In this document: positions 1 to 10,329 of the stretch, piece by piece
Layout: every line of letters starts with the position of its first letter
How positions within the stretch are numbered: the stretch's first letter is position 1
Assembly: GCA_021234155.1 (NCBI GenBank)
Contig: JAJEKV010000408.1
Coordinates: forward strand, 102,732 to 166,731
Reading direction: 5' to 3'
Length of the DNA stretch: 64,000 bases
DNA from: Isoetes taiwanensis
Lineage: Eukaryota > Streptophyta > Lycopodiopsida > Isoetales > Isoetaceae
Translations under genes and position numbers: made by a program
Notes under the pieces: generated by a model
Database searches by the model: none
Told to the model about the DNA's origin: nothing
What the model saw: the letters and a program-made list of their open reading frames with translations, nothing else

Positions 1-590
1 CAACACTCTAGTTCTTCTCCTTGCGTATGCCTTTGCAAATTCTAACCGTTGCTGAACATCACCGATGTGGGAGCAGAGCAATTGAGCAGCAAATATACTG
101 TGGTTGCCAGAAATGACATGAATGTTCTTTCCAGTCAAGTCCTCCGCTAATCAACCATGACCTTCTTCATGTTCCACATGTTAACAGATCAGCTAAAAAG
201 CAAGAGATCACAAATGACATCGTAAAACAAACATCGCTTACCTCGTAATTGGATCGAATGGTACTACATCTGCCGGTGTGAGCACTTCAGTAGGGCACGA
301 TTTAAAACTCCTCAGTAACGTCTGAACATGGTCATTCGACCGAGATTCCGTGGAGTCGTATTGGCATGGTGTGATTCACAATAAAAATGCCGACTTTAAT
401 GAACCAATTGACTCCCATTGGATAAAACTTCTTGAACTCTTTTAATTTCGAGTAGTTTGATCTCGCCAACTTCTTTTCCTCCTCGAGATTGAATTTCATT
501 CAGAGGCGCGCATCGCACACTAGGATAGGTGAGAGAGCAGATGATGAAGCTGCGGCAATCTCGTAAGATGTGGGTGTGGTGGAAGTGAAC
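1..590 (-). pseudogene. ParB-like gene fragment, copy 1 (exons 1-2 only)
   Basis: This is the near-identical partner of 12175-12762. Exon 1 ends at a GTAAG donor (exon edge at 242). Exon 2 runs off the left edge of the window and carries the same GNHS-type motif as copy 2. The exon 2 acceptor, which reads AACAG/GAAG in copy 2, is AACATGAAG here, so the splice site is lost exactly at a CAG. Several other differences from copy 2 fall on CTG/CAG (about 143, 343, 451 and 462). The rest of the gene lies outside the window. ParB-like identity rests on copy 2. Confidence 0.45.
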
Positions 591-2228
591 TATATGCTAA
601 TGCATCTAATATTGACTTCTTTCTTGAGACAATTAGCCAATTCTCTGCTGCCTTTGTTGTTCATTTGAATCTGTCCAAATATACTAATATTGGTAATATC
701 AATCATTCAAATTTTGCTAATATTAGGGTTTTAAATTGCAATCAAGCTTCGTGCTATTAGGCATGCCTCTTTCTCGAATACTTGCTTGAAAGGCCTTTGG
801 TAGCCTATTGTTGATAGAATTAAGAGGAAGTTGAATAATTATAAAAACTGCTTATCCTTTGCAGGAAGACTCTAATTGCAAATTCTGTCTTGGCTAGTTC
901 CTTGTTGTATTTGGTGCTGATCCTCCTATGAAGATCCTTTCTTGAAATGTTAGGGGTATTAAAGGTCCTCTTAAAAGAAGGAGAGTTATCTCTCAAGTCA
1001 GAAACTATAATGCTGACATTATCCTTCTCCAGGAGTTAAGCTCCCAAAATTTGAAGCTTCAAATCTTGGTGATTGGATTTACCCCGGTGCCTCATCTACT
1101 TGGATTGAAGCGAGTGGTAGAAGTGGTGGTCTTGCTATTATTTGGAGAAACATTAAACATGTTTCCTTCTTCAATTCTCCCTCCAAGATGTGGGTGGTCG
1201 TTATCTACACAATTCAAGAATCTATTTTTGGTGTTGTGAATATTTATGCTTCCACCAATCCTAAAGAAAGGGAATCCCCTCGTGGACTGAGATCAGCTCT
1301 TGGATCTCTAGCAAGCCTACTACTGATTGGATTGTTGCTGGTGATTTTAACAACACTCCATCATGTAATATGAAGCTTGGCAACAAAATTAATATGTCTG
1401 GCTTAGAAAGGAAAAATTGGAATACCTTTATATTTGATTTCTCTTTGGTTTATGTGCCTTCTTCCACTGCTACTTTCACTTGGTCTAACAAACACAAGGG
1501 AGATAAAAGAGTCTACTATGCTTTGATAGGTTTTTATATCTGCAGTCAGATTCTTCCTTTTGGGATAACCGCTTTTTATCGCTGATCAATGTACCGCTAT
1601 TTTTGATCATCAACCCCAATTTCTCAATACTGTCACCCGACTCAGATTCCAAGAGATGGTAGTGTCTCTTACAAATTCAATTGTGTCTCGCTTTAACAAT
1701 GACTTATTTGTAAAGGACTTCAGAGAGAATTTTACTGTAATATTCACATTGAAAGCAATGGTCATTCCATGAAGAAGTTCTACTCCAAAATTAAGGTGAT
1801 TAAAAATTGGATGAAAGAGTGATCTAAAAGTAGACATTTGTTGAGACTAAAAGAGAAGGAAAGCTTTTTTATCAGATGAGGGAAATAAGGTCTCTGCTTC
1901 AAGAGGATCCTTATAATACTAGCCTTCATATTCGTGAGAAAATTATAGAGAATCATCTAAAGAATATTGAAGAAAATGAGGCTAAGAGTTCTGCAATAAA
2001 ATGTAAAGTCAAGTTCAATAAGGAGATGGATTATGGTAGCTCTAAGTTCTTTTTCAAAGTGGCCAAAATAGGCTTCTTAGAAATAGAACTGATGCAAGTA
2101 CTAATTTGGATGATCCCAAACATATCAAATCCTTCTTCCAGGATAATTATGCCTCTCTTTTTTCAAGGGTCCCTCCAGGTCATATCGATACTACCAGGAA
2201 AAAGGATTTCTTAGCTCTTATGGACACT
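570..2228 (+). mobile_element. LINE fragment, copy 1 (RT tail joined to endonuclease start)
   Basis: The first 340 bases encode the end of a LINE reverse transcriptase (HLNLSKYTN, VLLGMPLS, IKRKLNNY). From about 930 the start of a LINE ORF2 endonuclease follows in the same direction: MKILS, stop, NVRGIKGP; then ADIILLQE, and DWIVAGDFNNTPS in copy 2. The AP-endonuclease reading comes from the LQE and GDFN motifs of that family. Frames break repeatedly. It ends at 2228, where an LTR begins, and is collinear with 12765-14415. Confidence 0.8.
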
Positions 2229-4381
2229 TGCTACCATGCTATGGCAGCATAGAAGAGCAAGGCACAATGTGATTTACTCATGCTTACACTTGGATTTGAA
2301 CACAGATACATAAGCACAATTCATTTGAAGAGAATGCATATTTGCACATTATGAAGTGGAGACTTGAAGACCAAGGTGAGGACATTCATGAAAGATCACA
2401 CAAGCATGCTAGGGAAGGTGACTCAAGCGAGACAACTTTGAAGATTTGAAGACCCCTTTGAAGTGTTCTTGGTATGTGATGTTTCCATTTCAGTTCTTGG
2501 CAGAACTATATCCTATGATCTCCATCTCAAGCCTTCCATATCCTTTGCCATGAAAACATGCCTATGTGACCTCAAATTCCATGCCTAGCTTTCATTTCCT
2601 AAAGCAAATTGGCCTAGAAGATTTTTTCTAATTAAAACTTCTTTCATATGTCATTCACACCACCACACACCCACCATACCATCACCATCTTGTAAAAGCA
2701 AAATTTTCACTTGATTTGGCCATACCCATGGTCTAGGGTCGAATTCTCTCTAGAAGTCAAATGGTGAGAGAAAGTGCAAAATTCCTAAGGGAAGCAACAA
2801 AAGTCAAAGATTTGCCTAAAAGAATGCAATTAATATGCATTAGCATTAAATTGACCCATGTCATCACTTAAAATGGCCAAGTCATCATACACATCATCTT
2901 CATTGCCATGTCACATCACACACATGTCACCTCATTGAAAATTCATTCTTTTCAAAGATTCTTCAAAAATAAATGGTTTAAGATCATAAGGGTGACATGT
3001 TATCTTGCCACATCATCACCAACACTTCCACATTATCAAACACGTGTCACATTCATCACCTCCACGCCATCACATGTTTTGACTAGAAAAAATCTTCCTT
3101 GCCGTGTTGTTTGACACCTCATCATCCCTTTTGCCATGTCATCTTCATCTTGCCTACTTGCCACCTCATTATTTCCATACCCTCTTTAAGCCAAAAAAAA
3201 AAAAAATCTAGTTTTGCAAAAAAAGATTCCACCATCATGGAGAGCATCAAAAAGATTCTTTTTGCAAAAAAGAACTTTTAAAAAGGTGTTCATTCAGGCC
3301 TTCATATTGGATTTCTTGGGAAATGTGCCAGGCTACATGTTGCAAAAAAACTTTCCTATCACCCCCACGTGGTACACCCTGTAGCAGGTGGGGTGGTGGA
3401 GGTACGATCCCCACATGGGCATAACATGTCATAACGAATAATATCACATGTGTTATTCCTTATATATCTTGATCTTTCTTTTTTTGAAATTGGCCTGTGG
3501 ATGTATCGTGCTTATCTTTCAAGAACCCTAATCTCCTGCTACGCCAAGATCCGGCAAAATCCACCTGAATCAACTACTTAATCATGATCCAAGCACGTCG
3601 GATTTGCCTACATTGAACCAAGAACTCATTAACCCAACTAAAAAACAACCGGATTTGCCAAGAACGGGTCGGAACAGAGGATTTCAAAAAGGAGAAAAAT
3701 GCTCAGAGTTTTTTCGAGGGCTTTGAGGCGAAAAACTGATCAAGGATCTTTGAAGAAAGACCGGTTTCGAGGGTTTGATCTTGGATTTGCCTTCCACATA
3801 CCAGATCATGCATGAATTTCTGATATTTTCTGACTGAATACTTGTTTTGATCATGTGCCCAAGACATAGAGCTTGGGATTATTTTGCTTGATGTGTGATT
3901 CTTAATTGAATGGAAATCCGATCCTTGAGAAAATATTTGTGAAGATTTCTGTTGATATTGTGTTTGGCATCATGAAAATATGACAGTTATACTGAGAAGA
4001 AATCCAAGCAAAAAATCCAAAAAAGGAGCTGCCTTTTTTGAGTTAAAAAATTTTACTCTCGGCCAGGAATATTGACCAAATTTCGGCATGGTCAGGAGTG
4101 CATTTCTGAGTAATTTGCACTGATCAAGATTTGTCTAACTTTATGCCCAACATTCCTCAGGTCTTAAGTAGCTTTAGCACCAAAAATCATAAGCAAACTC
4201 TTGCTTGTTTGCATTTGGCATCTTTTCTTGCAAGGCAAGACCTTTTCTCGTTTGGGAAAGTGATTGAGAATTGAGATTTGAGCTTTCAACTTTGTAATTT
4301 TTCACACAGAGTGGTTGCCTTAAGCAACCTGGAGGTTCTAAACCACTGAGGTTGAAGGTTTTGCCAGGAACGCCTTCAACA
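2229..4381 (+). repeat. LTR of Ty3-type element, copy 1
   Basis: About 2.15 kb, beginning TGCTACCATGC and ending CCTTCAACA, so it has TG...CA ends. It is collinear and nearly identical with 14416-16570 and clearly related to 27460-30025. A TATATAT box lies at 3461-3467. The upstream part is rich in CATGTCATC/CACGTGTCA-like motifs, as expected of a U3. A primer-binding site follows at 4385. Short ORFs inside are not genes. Confidence 0.88.
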
Positions 4382-4384
4382 TTT

Positions 4385-4401
4385 TGGAGGTCCTACCGAG
4401 A
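4385..4401 (+). other. Primer-binding site, tRNA-Gln type (copy 1)
   Basis: TGGAGGTCCTACCGAGA starts three bases after the LTR end. Its complement ends GGTAGGACCTCCA, which fits the 3' end of plant tRNA-Gln as I remember it. The tRNA assignment is from memory; the position directly after the LTR is seen. Confidence 0.65.
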
Positions 4402-4423
4402 TAATTTCCTGGAATTTGAACTC

Positions 4424-5457
4424 ATGGCTCCCAAGAGAAATAATGAAACATCTGAGCATGTTGAAGCACAGGAAAATCATGAAGCCTCTGCTGCAGCACC
4501 AGGAGTAAGTATACAAGCAAATACATGTATGTCTTGCCATTACTTTTTGCGAGAATATGCCAATTCCTCGCTCCTACTTTTTATCCAAGCATGAATGCTA
4601 ACAATTTTTTCAAAACTTTTGAGGAGTACTATCAGGAATATGGACGTAAGAAAGGTTGTAAGTTTTTTGAGTTTAAAAAGTGTTTCAAAAATGCTGAGGC
4701 CAGAGCTTGGCTTGAATATGTTATGAGTCTAGGAGCTAACTCATGGGATGAATTAGTCAAGAAATTCTTGGCAAGATTTGGTAAGTTGTTATATCCTCAG
4801 GATTTGATTTTTGAATTGCAAACCTTTCATATTAAACATGGTGAGAGTATGCATCAATATGTGGAGATATTTAATCTTTATCTTGTTAAGTGTCAAATCA
4901 ACCAGATTCCCAACCATACCTTACATCTTGTAGCATCATTTATCAGAGGTTTGAGCAGCAGGCCAAGAGTACATAGGAAGATGCTCAAGATTCAAAAGCA
5001 AGAAGTGTTTGACACAATACATAAGGCTTTTACAAAAGCCACTGAGATTGCAGATATGATTTCCTATCTTCCCGATGATTTGCACTCACCCCATGATCCT
5101 TTCTTTCCCAGATTATGAGCAGGAATACATGGGACTAGGACTCGCGGCCTCGCCTATGCTATTCAAAAAGAAAAGAAGAAGTCAAAATGGAAGATGCGAA
5201 GGTCCTGCGGGTCGATGTGAGAGCTGAAATAACTAAAGTATCCGAGGCTCTAATTGAGGTGACCAAACAACTTCAAGAAATGAAAAGTTCCGGACTGACA
5301 AAATAATATATCCCCCACTGCTCTCGAGAAACACTCACTCATCCGACATCATGTTGGTATAGGCCCTGCATACAAAATGTGGTAAAGAGGGCATTTTGGT
5401 AAGGAATGTCCTGTTTGTGCATTTTGCAAAGCAGTAGGACACTATGAAGATAGATGA
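4424..5457 (+). pseudogene. gag: gag, frameshifted (copy 1)
   Basis: It starts MAPKRNNETSEHVE like the intact copy at 16613. Frameshifts near 4550 and 5118 split it into overlapping ORFs (to 4594, 4525-5118). The middle is a retrotransposon capsid-type region (ARAWLEYV, SWDELVKKFLARF). The zinc-knuckle region (about 5360-5457) is scrambled at CTG/CAG sites compared with copy 2. Confidence 0.8.
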
Positions 5458-5557
5458 AGTGTGAAAGAGTATTTTTGCTAGACAAGAAAAGTCTAAATCT
5501 AATGAGCAAAGTGCTTCTGTCAGGTTTCTGCAGGAAATTGAAGAACAAGAGGAAATC

Positions 5558-6449
5558 GTGGCTGTACACACAAGAGCTATGAACAATGCAAAGGACAAAG
5601 AGCCAGCACAAGTCAATGAGGATGTCAATGCTGTGAGGCATAGAGAAATCGAGCAAAACATGGTTGCACCTCCTTCCTTTTGCCAGAAATATTTGAAAAA
5701 AGATAAAGAGAGTGAGGATTTCGAGTATTTACTTAAGAACTCAAAAAATTAGTGTCGACTTGTTGACTTTGCTTAAGATATCTCCATCCTACAGAAAGAA
5801 GGTTCTGAATTTGACCAAGGATGATGAGTTTGCTCTAACTAATCATATTGAGGAGCACATGCTGACTCAGGAAGATTATGACCCAGGAGCTTTTACATGT
5901 GTTGCAAGAATGGGCAAAACGATCCTGACCAAGGTCCTATTAGATGGAGGATCACCTCTTAATGTGATGTCCCATCACATTATGAGAATATGTGGCCTTG
6001 ATAAACAAAAAGGCTCAATGGTCTTAAAATCCTTCTCAAATACCAAAATCAGCCCTATGAATAGAATATAGAATAGAATAGTTTTTTTAACGTCCATGGA
6101 GACCAATAGTTAGCAATGTGCCAATTGATGTAGAAGGAATAGTTGTTGCAGCTAACTTTGTGATTGTTGCTTTTGAAGGAATAGAGGAGAAATCAGATAT
6201 TTATGATCTGGTTTTGGGAAGGAAATGGTGTCAACAGTTGATGCCAGGCCTGTGTGGTCAAAAGGAGAATGCACTATTTCAAATGGTAAGAGAAAAGTAA
6301 CACTCTACAACAAGGTAGGTGAGTTTGAAGCTTTGAACTTCATTGAAGAAGATATTCTAGTGTCAAATCCCTGTGGAGAGTTTGAGCTGAGTACAAAAGA
6401 TCAAATGCTAAACTTAGAATCCCCTATGCAGGTAACTCTGCCAAAATAA
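5558..6449 (+). pseudogene. Retropepsin region (copy 1)
   Basis: The aspartic protease active site reads KVLLDGGSPLNVMS (about 5932-5973). The C-terminal part reads YDLVLGRKW (about 6202-6228), the counterpart of the LLGR motif in retropepsins. Stops at 6069 and 6298 and frame changes break the polyprotein. A linker (NLESPMQVTLPK) leads to the RNase H domain that follows. Confidence 0.72.
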
Positions 6450-6452
6450 GAT

Positions 6453-6880
6453 AACTTTGCTTACTTGTGGTTTGATGGTGGTGTCTCTAAAAGATTAAGT
6501 GTGGCTTCCTCTACTGCTATTCTTAAAGACTCCTCTATTAGGTTGCTTGCAAAAGTAGGCAGAATTTTTCCAAATACAACCTCAAATATGGCAGAATACA
6601 AGGCTATGATAGCAGGCCTTCAAGAAGCCAAGAATTTGAACATTAATGAGATTGTTATCTTTGGAGATTCTCAGCTTGTTTGCAGGCAAATATTGGGTGA
6701 ATACTAGGCAAAAAATGAAGACATGATCTTGCTAAGAGACTAAGCTATGGGAGAATTGACAAACTTCAAGACTTAGAAATTATGCCATGTACCAAGGGAG
6801 CAGAATTGTGAAGTTGATGCATTATGCATAAGTGTCATGCTCGAGCATTTGGCCGAGGGAGCAATTTAAGAAGGAGATTT
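6453..6880 (+). pseudogene. Archaeal-type RNase H domain placed before RT (copy 1)
   Basis: Motifs in order are YLWFDGGVS, TTSNMAEYKAMIAGL, IFGDSQLVCRQILGEY, then HVPREQNCEVDAL. This gives the full D-E-D-D set of an RNase H fold; the GDSQLV and HVPR style matches the additional RNase H of plant Tat-lineage Ty3 elements. Several in-frame stops occur (after LGEY, after LLRD, after NFKT). In Tat elements as known to me this domain follows the RT-RNase H; here it lies between protease and RT. Confidence 0.72.
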
Positions 6881-7912
6881 GGAGAGAGATGATCTACAAC
6901 AACTCTATCCTATCTTGGTAATCAATGCAAGTGAGGAAAAACAGGTAAAAGAGGTAAAACTGAATAAAAAAGGTCTAGATAGAGTTTTATATGTTGGAGA
7001 TTTGTTCAGAGAAGAGGATGAGTCTATGGTCACCAAATTTTTTGATGAATGGAAGGATATCTTTGCCTGGGATTATGATGAATTGGTTGGTGTTGATAAA
7101 GAAGTGTGTGATTTTGAAATAAAAATCAAGGAAGGCATGAAACCTGTGGTTCAAAAGCTCAGAAGAGTAAATGCATCTCTGCTTGGTTTAATCAAAGAAG
7201 AATTATATAAAATAAAAGATGCTGTGTTATCTCAGAAATTGTAAATCCAGAATGGTTATCTTGCATTGTATCTGTTGAAAAGAAAAATAAAACCATAAGG
7301 ATTTGCATTGACTATAGGGATTTGAATAAAGCTACCATTAAAGATTGTTACCCTTTGCCTTTCTTGGAAGAAGTGTTGCATGCTGTTGCAAGAAAAGAAA
7401 TCTATTCTTTCTTAGATGGTTTCTCAGGTTTTAATCAAATAAGCATAAAGGAGGAAGATCAGCCAAAGACCTCTTTCATTACACCATGGGGAACATTTGC
7501 AATGAGGAGAATGCCTTTTGGATTGATGAATGTATCAGCAACCTTCCAAAGAGCCATGGATACCATCTTCAAGGATATGCCTCCAACTGCATTTCGTGTC
7601 TTCCTGGATGATCTCTGCTTAGGTACCTCTTTCAAAGACAGTTTTGATTGTCTGACAAGGTTATTTGCCTTATGCAGAAAAGGAGGTGTCAGCCTAAACC
7701 CAAAGAAATGTGTTTTTTTATGCTCAAGAGGGGACTTGCTGGGACATGAAGTGTCTATAAAAGGTATTCAGGTAGCAGAGAATAAAATTGAGGCTTTGAA
7801 GAAGCTTGCTCCACCCAAAACACTCAAAGGGATAAAAAGCTTCTTGGGAATGACTAGTTTTTTGAGAATGTATGTTCTTCATTTTTTCACACACTATAAG
7901 TCCAATTTCTAA
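6879..7912 (+). pseudogene. Ty3-type reverse transcriptase (copy 1)
   Basis: The N-terminal part (6879-7244) ends at a TAA. RT motifs follow from about 7310: DYRDLNKATIKDCYPLP, FLDGFSGFNQI, PKTSFITPWGTFAMRRMPFG, NVSATFQRAMD and the catalytic FLDDL (YxDD class; metal-binding DD present). The thumb/connection reads LNPKKCVFLCSRGDLLGH and IKSFLGMTSFLR. Copy 1 keeps the FLDDL region open where copy 2 is scrambled. Confidence 0.85.
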
Positions 7913-8039
7913 CCTCACAAAGGTTGGAAAATTCTCTAAGAATGAGAGCAAGCACATTTTAGTTGATTGAAATGAAATATGCCAAGAATCCTTTGATAAA
8001 ATTATCACTGCCATCTGCAATTCTATTCTGCTGAAACCT

Positions 8040-8643
8040 CCAGATTTAGAAAAGCCTTTTAGAACCTACATTAGTGTCACTAAAAAGGCAATTGGTGTGG
8101 CTTTGCTTCAAGAAGATCATGTTATTTCTTTTGCTAGCAAGATGTGGTCTGATACTGAGCTAAGATACCCCAGGCTCGGGAAGAGTGCAGCTGCATTGAT
8201 GTTTCTAATAGACAGACAAGGTCATCTGTTGCAAAACAACCATACTCAAGTCTACATGAGGCAAAACCCTTTATCTCTCCTGTTTGCAAAAAAATAGCCT
8301 ATGGGCTTGTAAGATTCAAGCTTATGATATTACTGTCAAGGTGGTAAACTTGGTTGAAAATCCCAGTTCTTATTTGCCATATGCTTTGTTTGAACATGAG
8401 GATCAAGAAGGATTAAATGATGTTGATTGTGTTACTAACTTGGTTGACTTACATGCAAAAGACTTGGACTGGCAATTTGATATCAAGAATTATTTGGAGA
8501 ACAATGAGTTGCCAAAAGACGTGAGTAGCAGCCAGGAAAGGAGATTCAAAGAGAAATGCAAAAAGTTCAGATTGAAGTATTGTGCAAAGTTAACAAGGAG
8601 GGAGTGTTGCTCAGATGTATGGATCCTGAAGAAGCCAAAATGA
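8040..8643 (+). pseudogene. Canonical Ty3 RNase H and linker (copy 1)
   Basis: KPFRTYISVTKKAIGVALLQ, ISFASKMWSDTELRYP and IQAYDITVKVV give the degenerate classical RNase H and tether that follow RT in Ty3 elements. The usual catalytic D (normally DAS/DAC) is not seen: YISVTKKAIG stands in its place. An in-frame break occurs at about 8295. It is followed by a region leading to the integrase zinc finger (ACHEGICGGH) cut at 8681. Confidence 0.7.
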
Positions 8644-8681
8644 TCATTGAGGCTTGTCATGAAGGTATTTGTGGTGGACAC

Positions 8682-9352
8682 ACTGGGATGATGATGATGT
8701 TCGAAATGGAAAGCACACCTCCACTCTTAAGAAAAATCAAATGGACTCCCTAATCAAGTACTGGGAGAAAGTTGTGACATGCTTGGAAACTGAACAGCCA
8801 TGTGGGAGGGAGCTAAGAGACGGGTTCTTGCCAGAGTCAAGATGGGAGGGTTCTCAAGGTGCAAGCACGTCTAAGAATGCTCACTTGGGTCCCAACAAGG
8901 GTTCCAAGTGGTTTGTGGGAAGTAAGGCCTCAAAGCCGAAGTGGTTTGATCTTCCTGAGTGGGATCCCTTTGAGGACATCAAGGAAGGATACTTTGTGCT
9001 AGTAAGGCCTGATGATGAGGACTGTCCAATATGGTTAGGGGTGGCACTCTCTGATGTAACCACCACTATGCCTGATGGAGAGGAGTTACGCCCCGGATTC
9101 CAAATTCAATATTGGGAGCCCATTGGGGAGACACAAGAAGGGCAACTTGAAGGAGCAATACACGACCGGCCGGGAGAAGAAGTGGAGGGCAAATTATGCT
9201 GACCCTCAAAGGAGGGAATTGGTGGAGTGTGTGGTATGGTCATATCCAAGTTCTCACGTTGCAAAGGACAACACACACAAGATCCCAAGAAGGGAGATGG
9301 ACAAGGCCATGAGCAACCTCCATGCTATATCATTGTATGAGGGCACATAATA
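8682..9352 (+). pseudogene. Unrecognised coding remnant (GYFVLVRPDDED domain)
   Basis: An open frame runs from the duplication joint to 9202 and continues in another frame to 9350. Visible blocks are WFDLPEWDPFEDIKEGYFVL, VRPDDEDCPIWLGVAL, FQIQYWEP, then KKWRANYADPQ and VVWSYPSSHVAKD. The charged and aromatic pattern suggests a small beta-rich domain (SH3/chromo-like tail). I infer, weakly, that it could be the C-terminal tail of the transposase-like family seen at 49.0-49.8 kb. The frame change near 9190 breaks it. Its 5' part is missing at the joint. Confidence 0.35.
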
Positions 9353-9760
9353 TTGAGAAGTTTGAAAACTATCTCAACTAGTGGTTTGTAAAATTTATGA
9401 GGAAAACAAGTAACCCAATTCTATGTGTGTCATGTGTAATTCTATTCAAGCAATCAATTCAGAAATTTCTTTTATGGTGTGTGAGTCCCATTTTCAGTCC
9501 GAGTCCCAAAATTCAAGATTTGTCCCACTTTAATTAAATACGACTTATTAGAGAATTTTCGTTTTCTTGATCGAGAACGAAATAGATTGTAGTATTCATC
9601 AGAAATACAATTATTTGTTCTAATTTAGCTAGATGCAGTGTCTGGGAAGGCTAAATCCGAGCAACAAAATATTTAACGCGAGATTCCATATTGTGTTGGT
9701 AAATATCGCTTGGAGACCAGCAATTCAACCTCCAAAATATGGACATAATTGCTCGAACAG

Positions 9761-9774
9761 ATCGCCATAGCGAT
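9761..9774. repeat. Palindrome ATCGCCATAGCGAT
   Basis: An imperfect inverted repeat, one of three similar palindromes around the ParB-like gene remnant (others at 9952 and 11951). Function unknown. Confidence 0.5.
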
Positions 9775-9951
9775 TTATGGAAGCACAAAACATATAAAAT
9801 TAAGATAAGAGTGTGATAAAACAGAAGAGATACGGTAGTAGGAAAACATGGAAAATGATTACATTCCCATCATTTACATTGGCAAATAAGTACATGTGTT
9901 AATTAGGCCATTGAGAAATTAGATATTAAATTATGAGAAGAGGTGAGAACA

Positions 9952-9965
9952 ATCGCCACGGCGAT
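9952..9965. repeat. Palindrome ATCGCCACGGCGAT
   Basis: A 6-bp inverted repeat ATCGCC/GGCGAT around AC; flanked by A and T, which extends it by one pair. It resembles the elements at 9761 and 11951. Confidence 0.55.
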
Positions 9966-10329
9966 TTCAATCGAAGTCTCCCGGACGTAACTGGAACAAT
10001 AGCAAGCCGCTTTGATATTCTTGTAATATGTGCCCGGCCTCGGCGCTATAGCCCCGCGACATTTCCATTTTGTGTAGCCTGAATGTGAGGCATGTCAACT
10101 TTTATTGCCTCGCCTAATTTTTTCGACATGTTTGAGCCCTGATGACATTTCGGTCTCCCATGTCGCCTCGTTCCTCCTAATAATTCCTCGGCCAGAGCAG
10201 CTTGCTAAATTCGGGACTCCCATTCTTCTTTAACCGCTTGGAGTTACCGTCCTTTGCCTCATCCTCAATTTGGGCTTCATCAGATCCTATATACTCAAAC
10301 GCCGAAAGCAAGTGCGCTTCGGCTGATTT

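Larger units (their letters stand above)
2229..8681 (+). mobile_element. Truncated Ty3-type LTR retrotransposon, copy 1
   Basis: It comprises the LTR, primer site, gag, protease, an extra RNase H, RT, RNase H and the integrase zinc-binding start. It stops abruptly at 8681, inside the integrase finger (GICGGH), where copy 2 continues into the integrase core. There is no 3' LTR: 8682 onward is unrelated sequence that belongs to the start of the next duplicated unit. The truncation is therefore a tandem-duplication breakpoint and not a transposition end. Confidence 0.85.
9353..10329. other. Non-coding stretch with two short palindromes
   Basis: No coding signal is seen. It is AT-rich with GC-richer patches near 10000-10200. 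It holds two palindromes of the form ATCGCC-n-GCGAT, listed separately. Confidence 0.5.
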
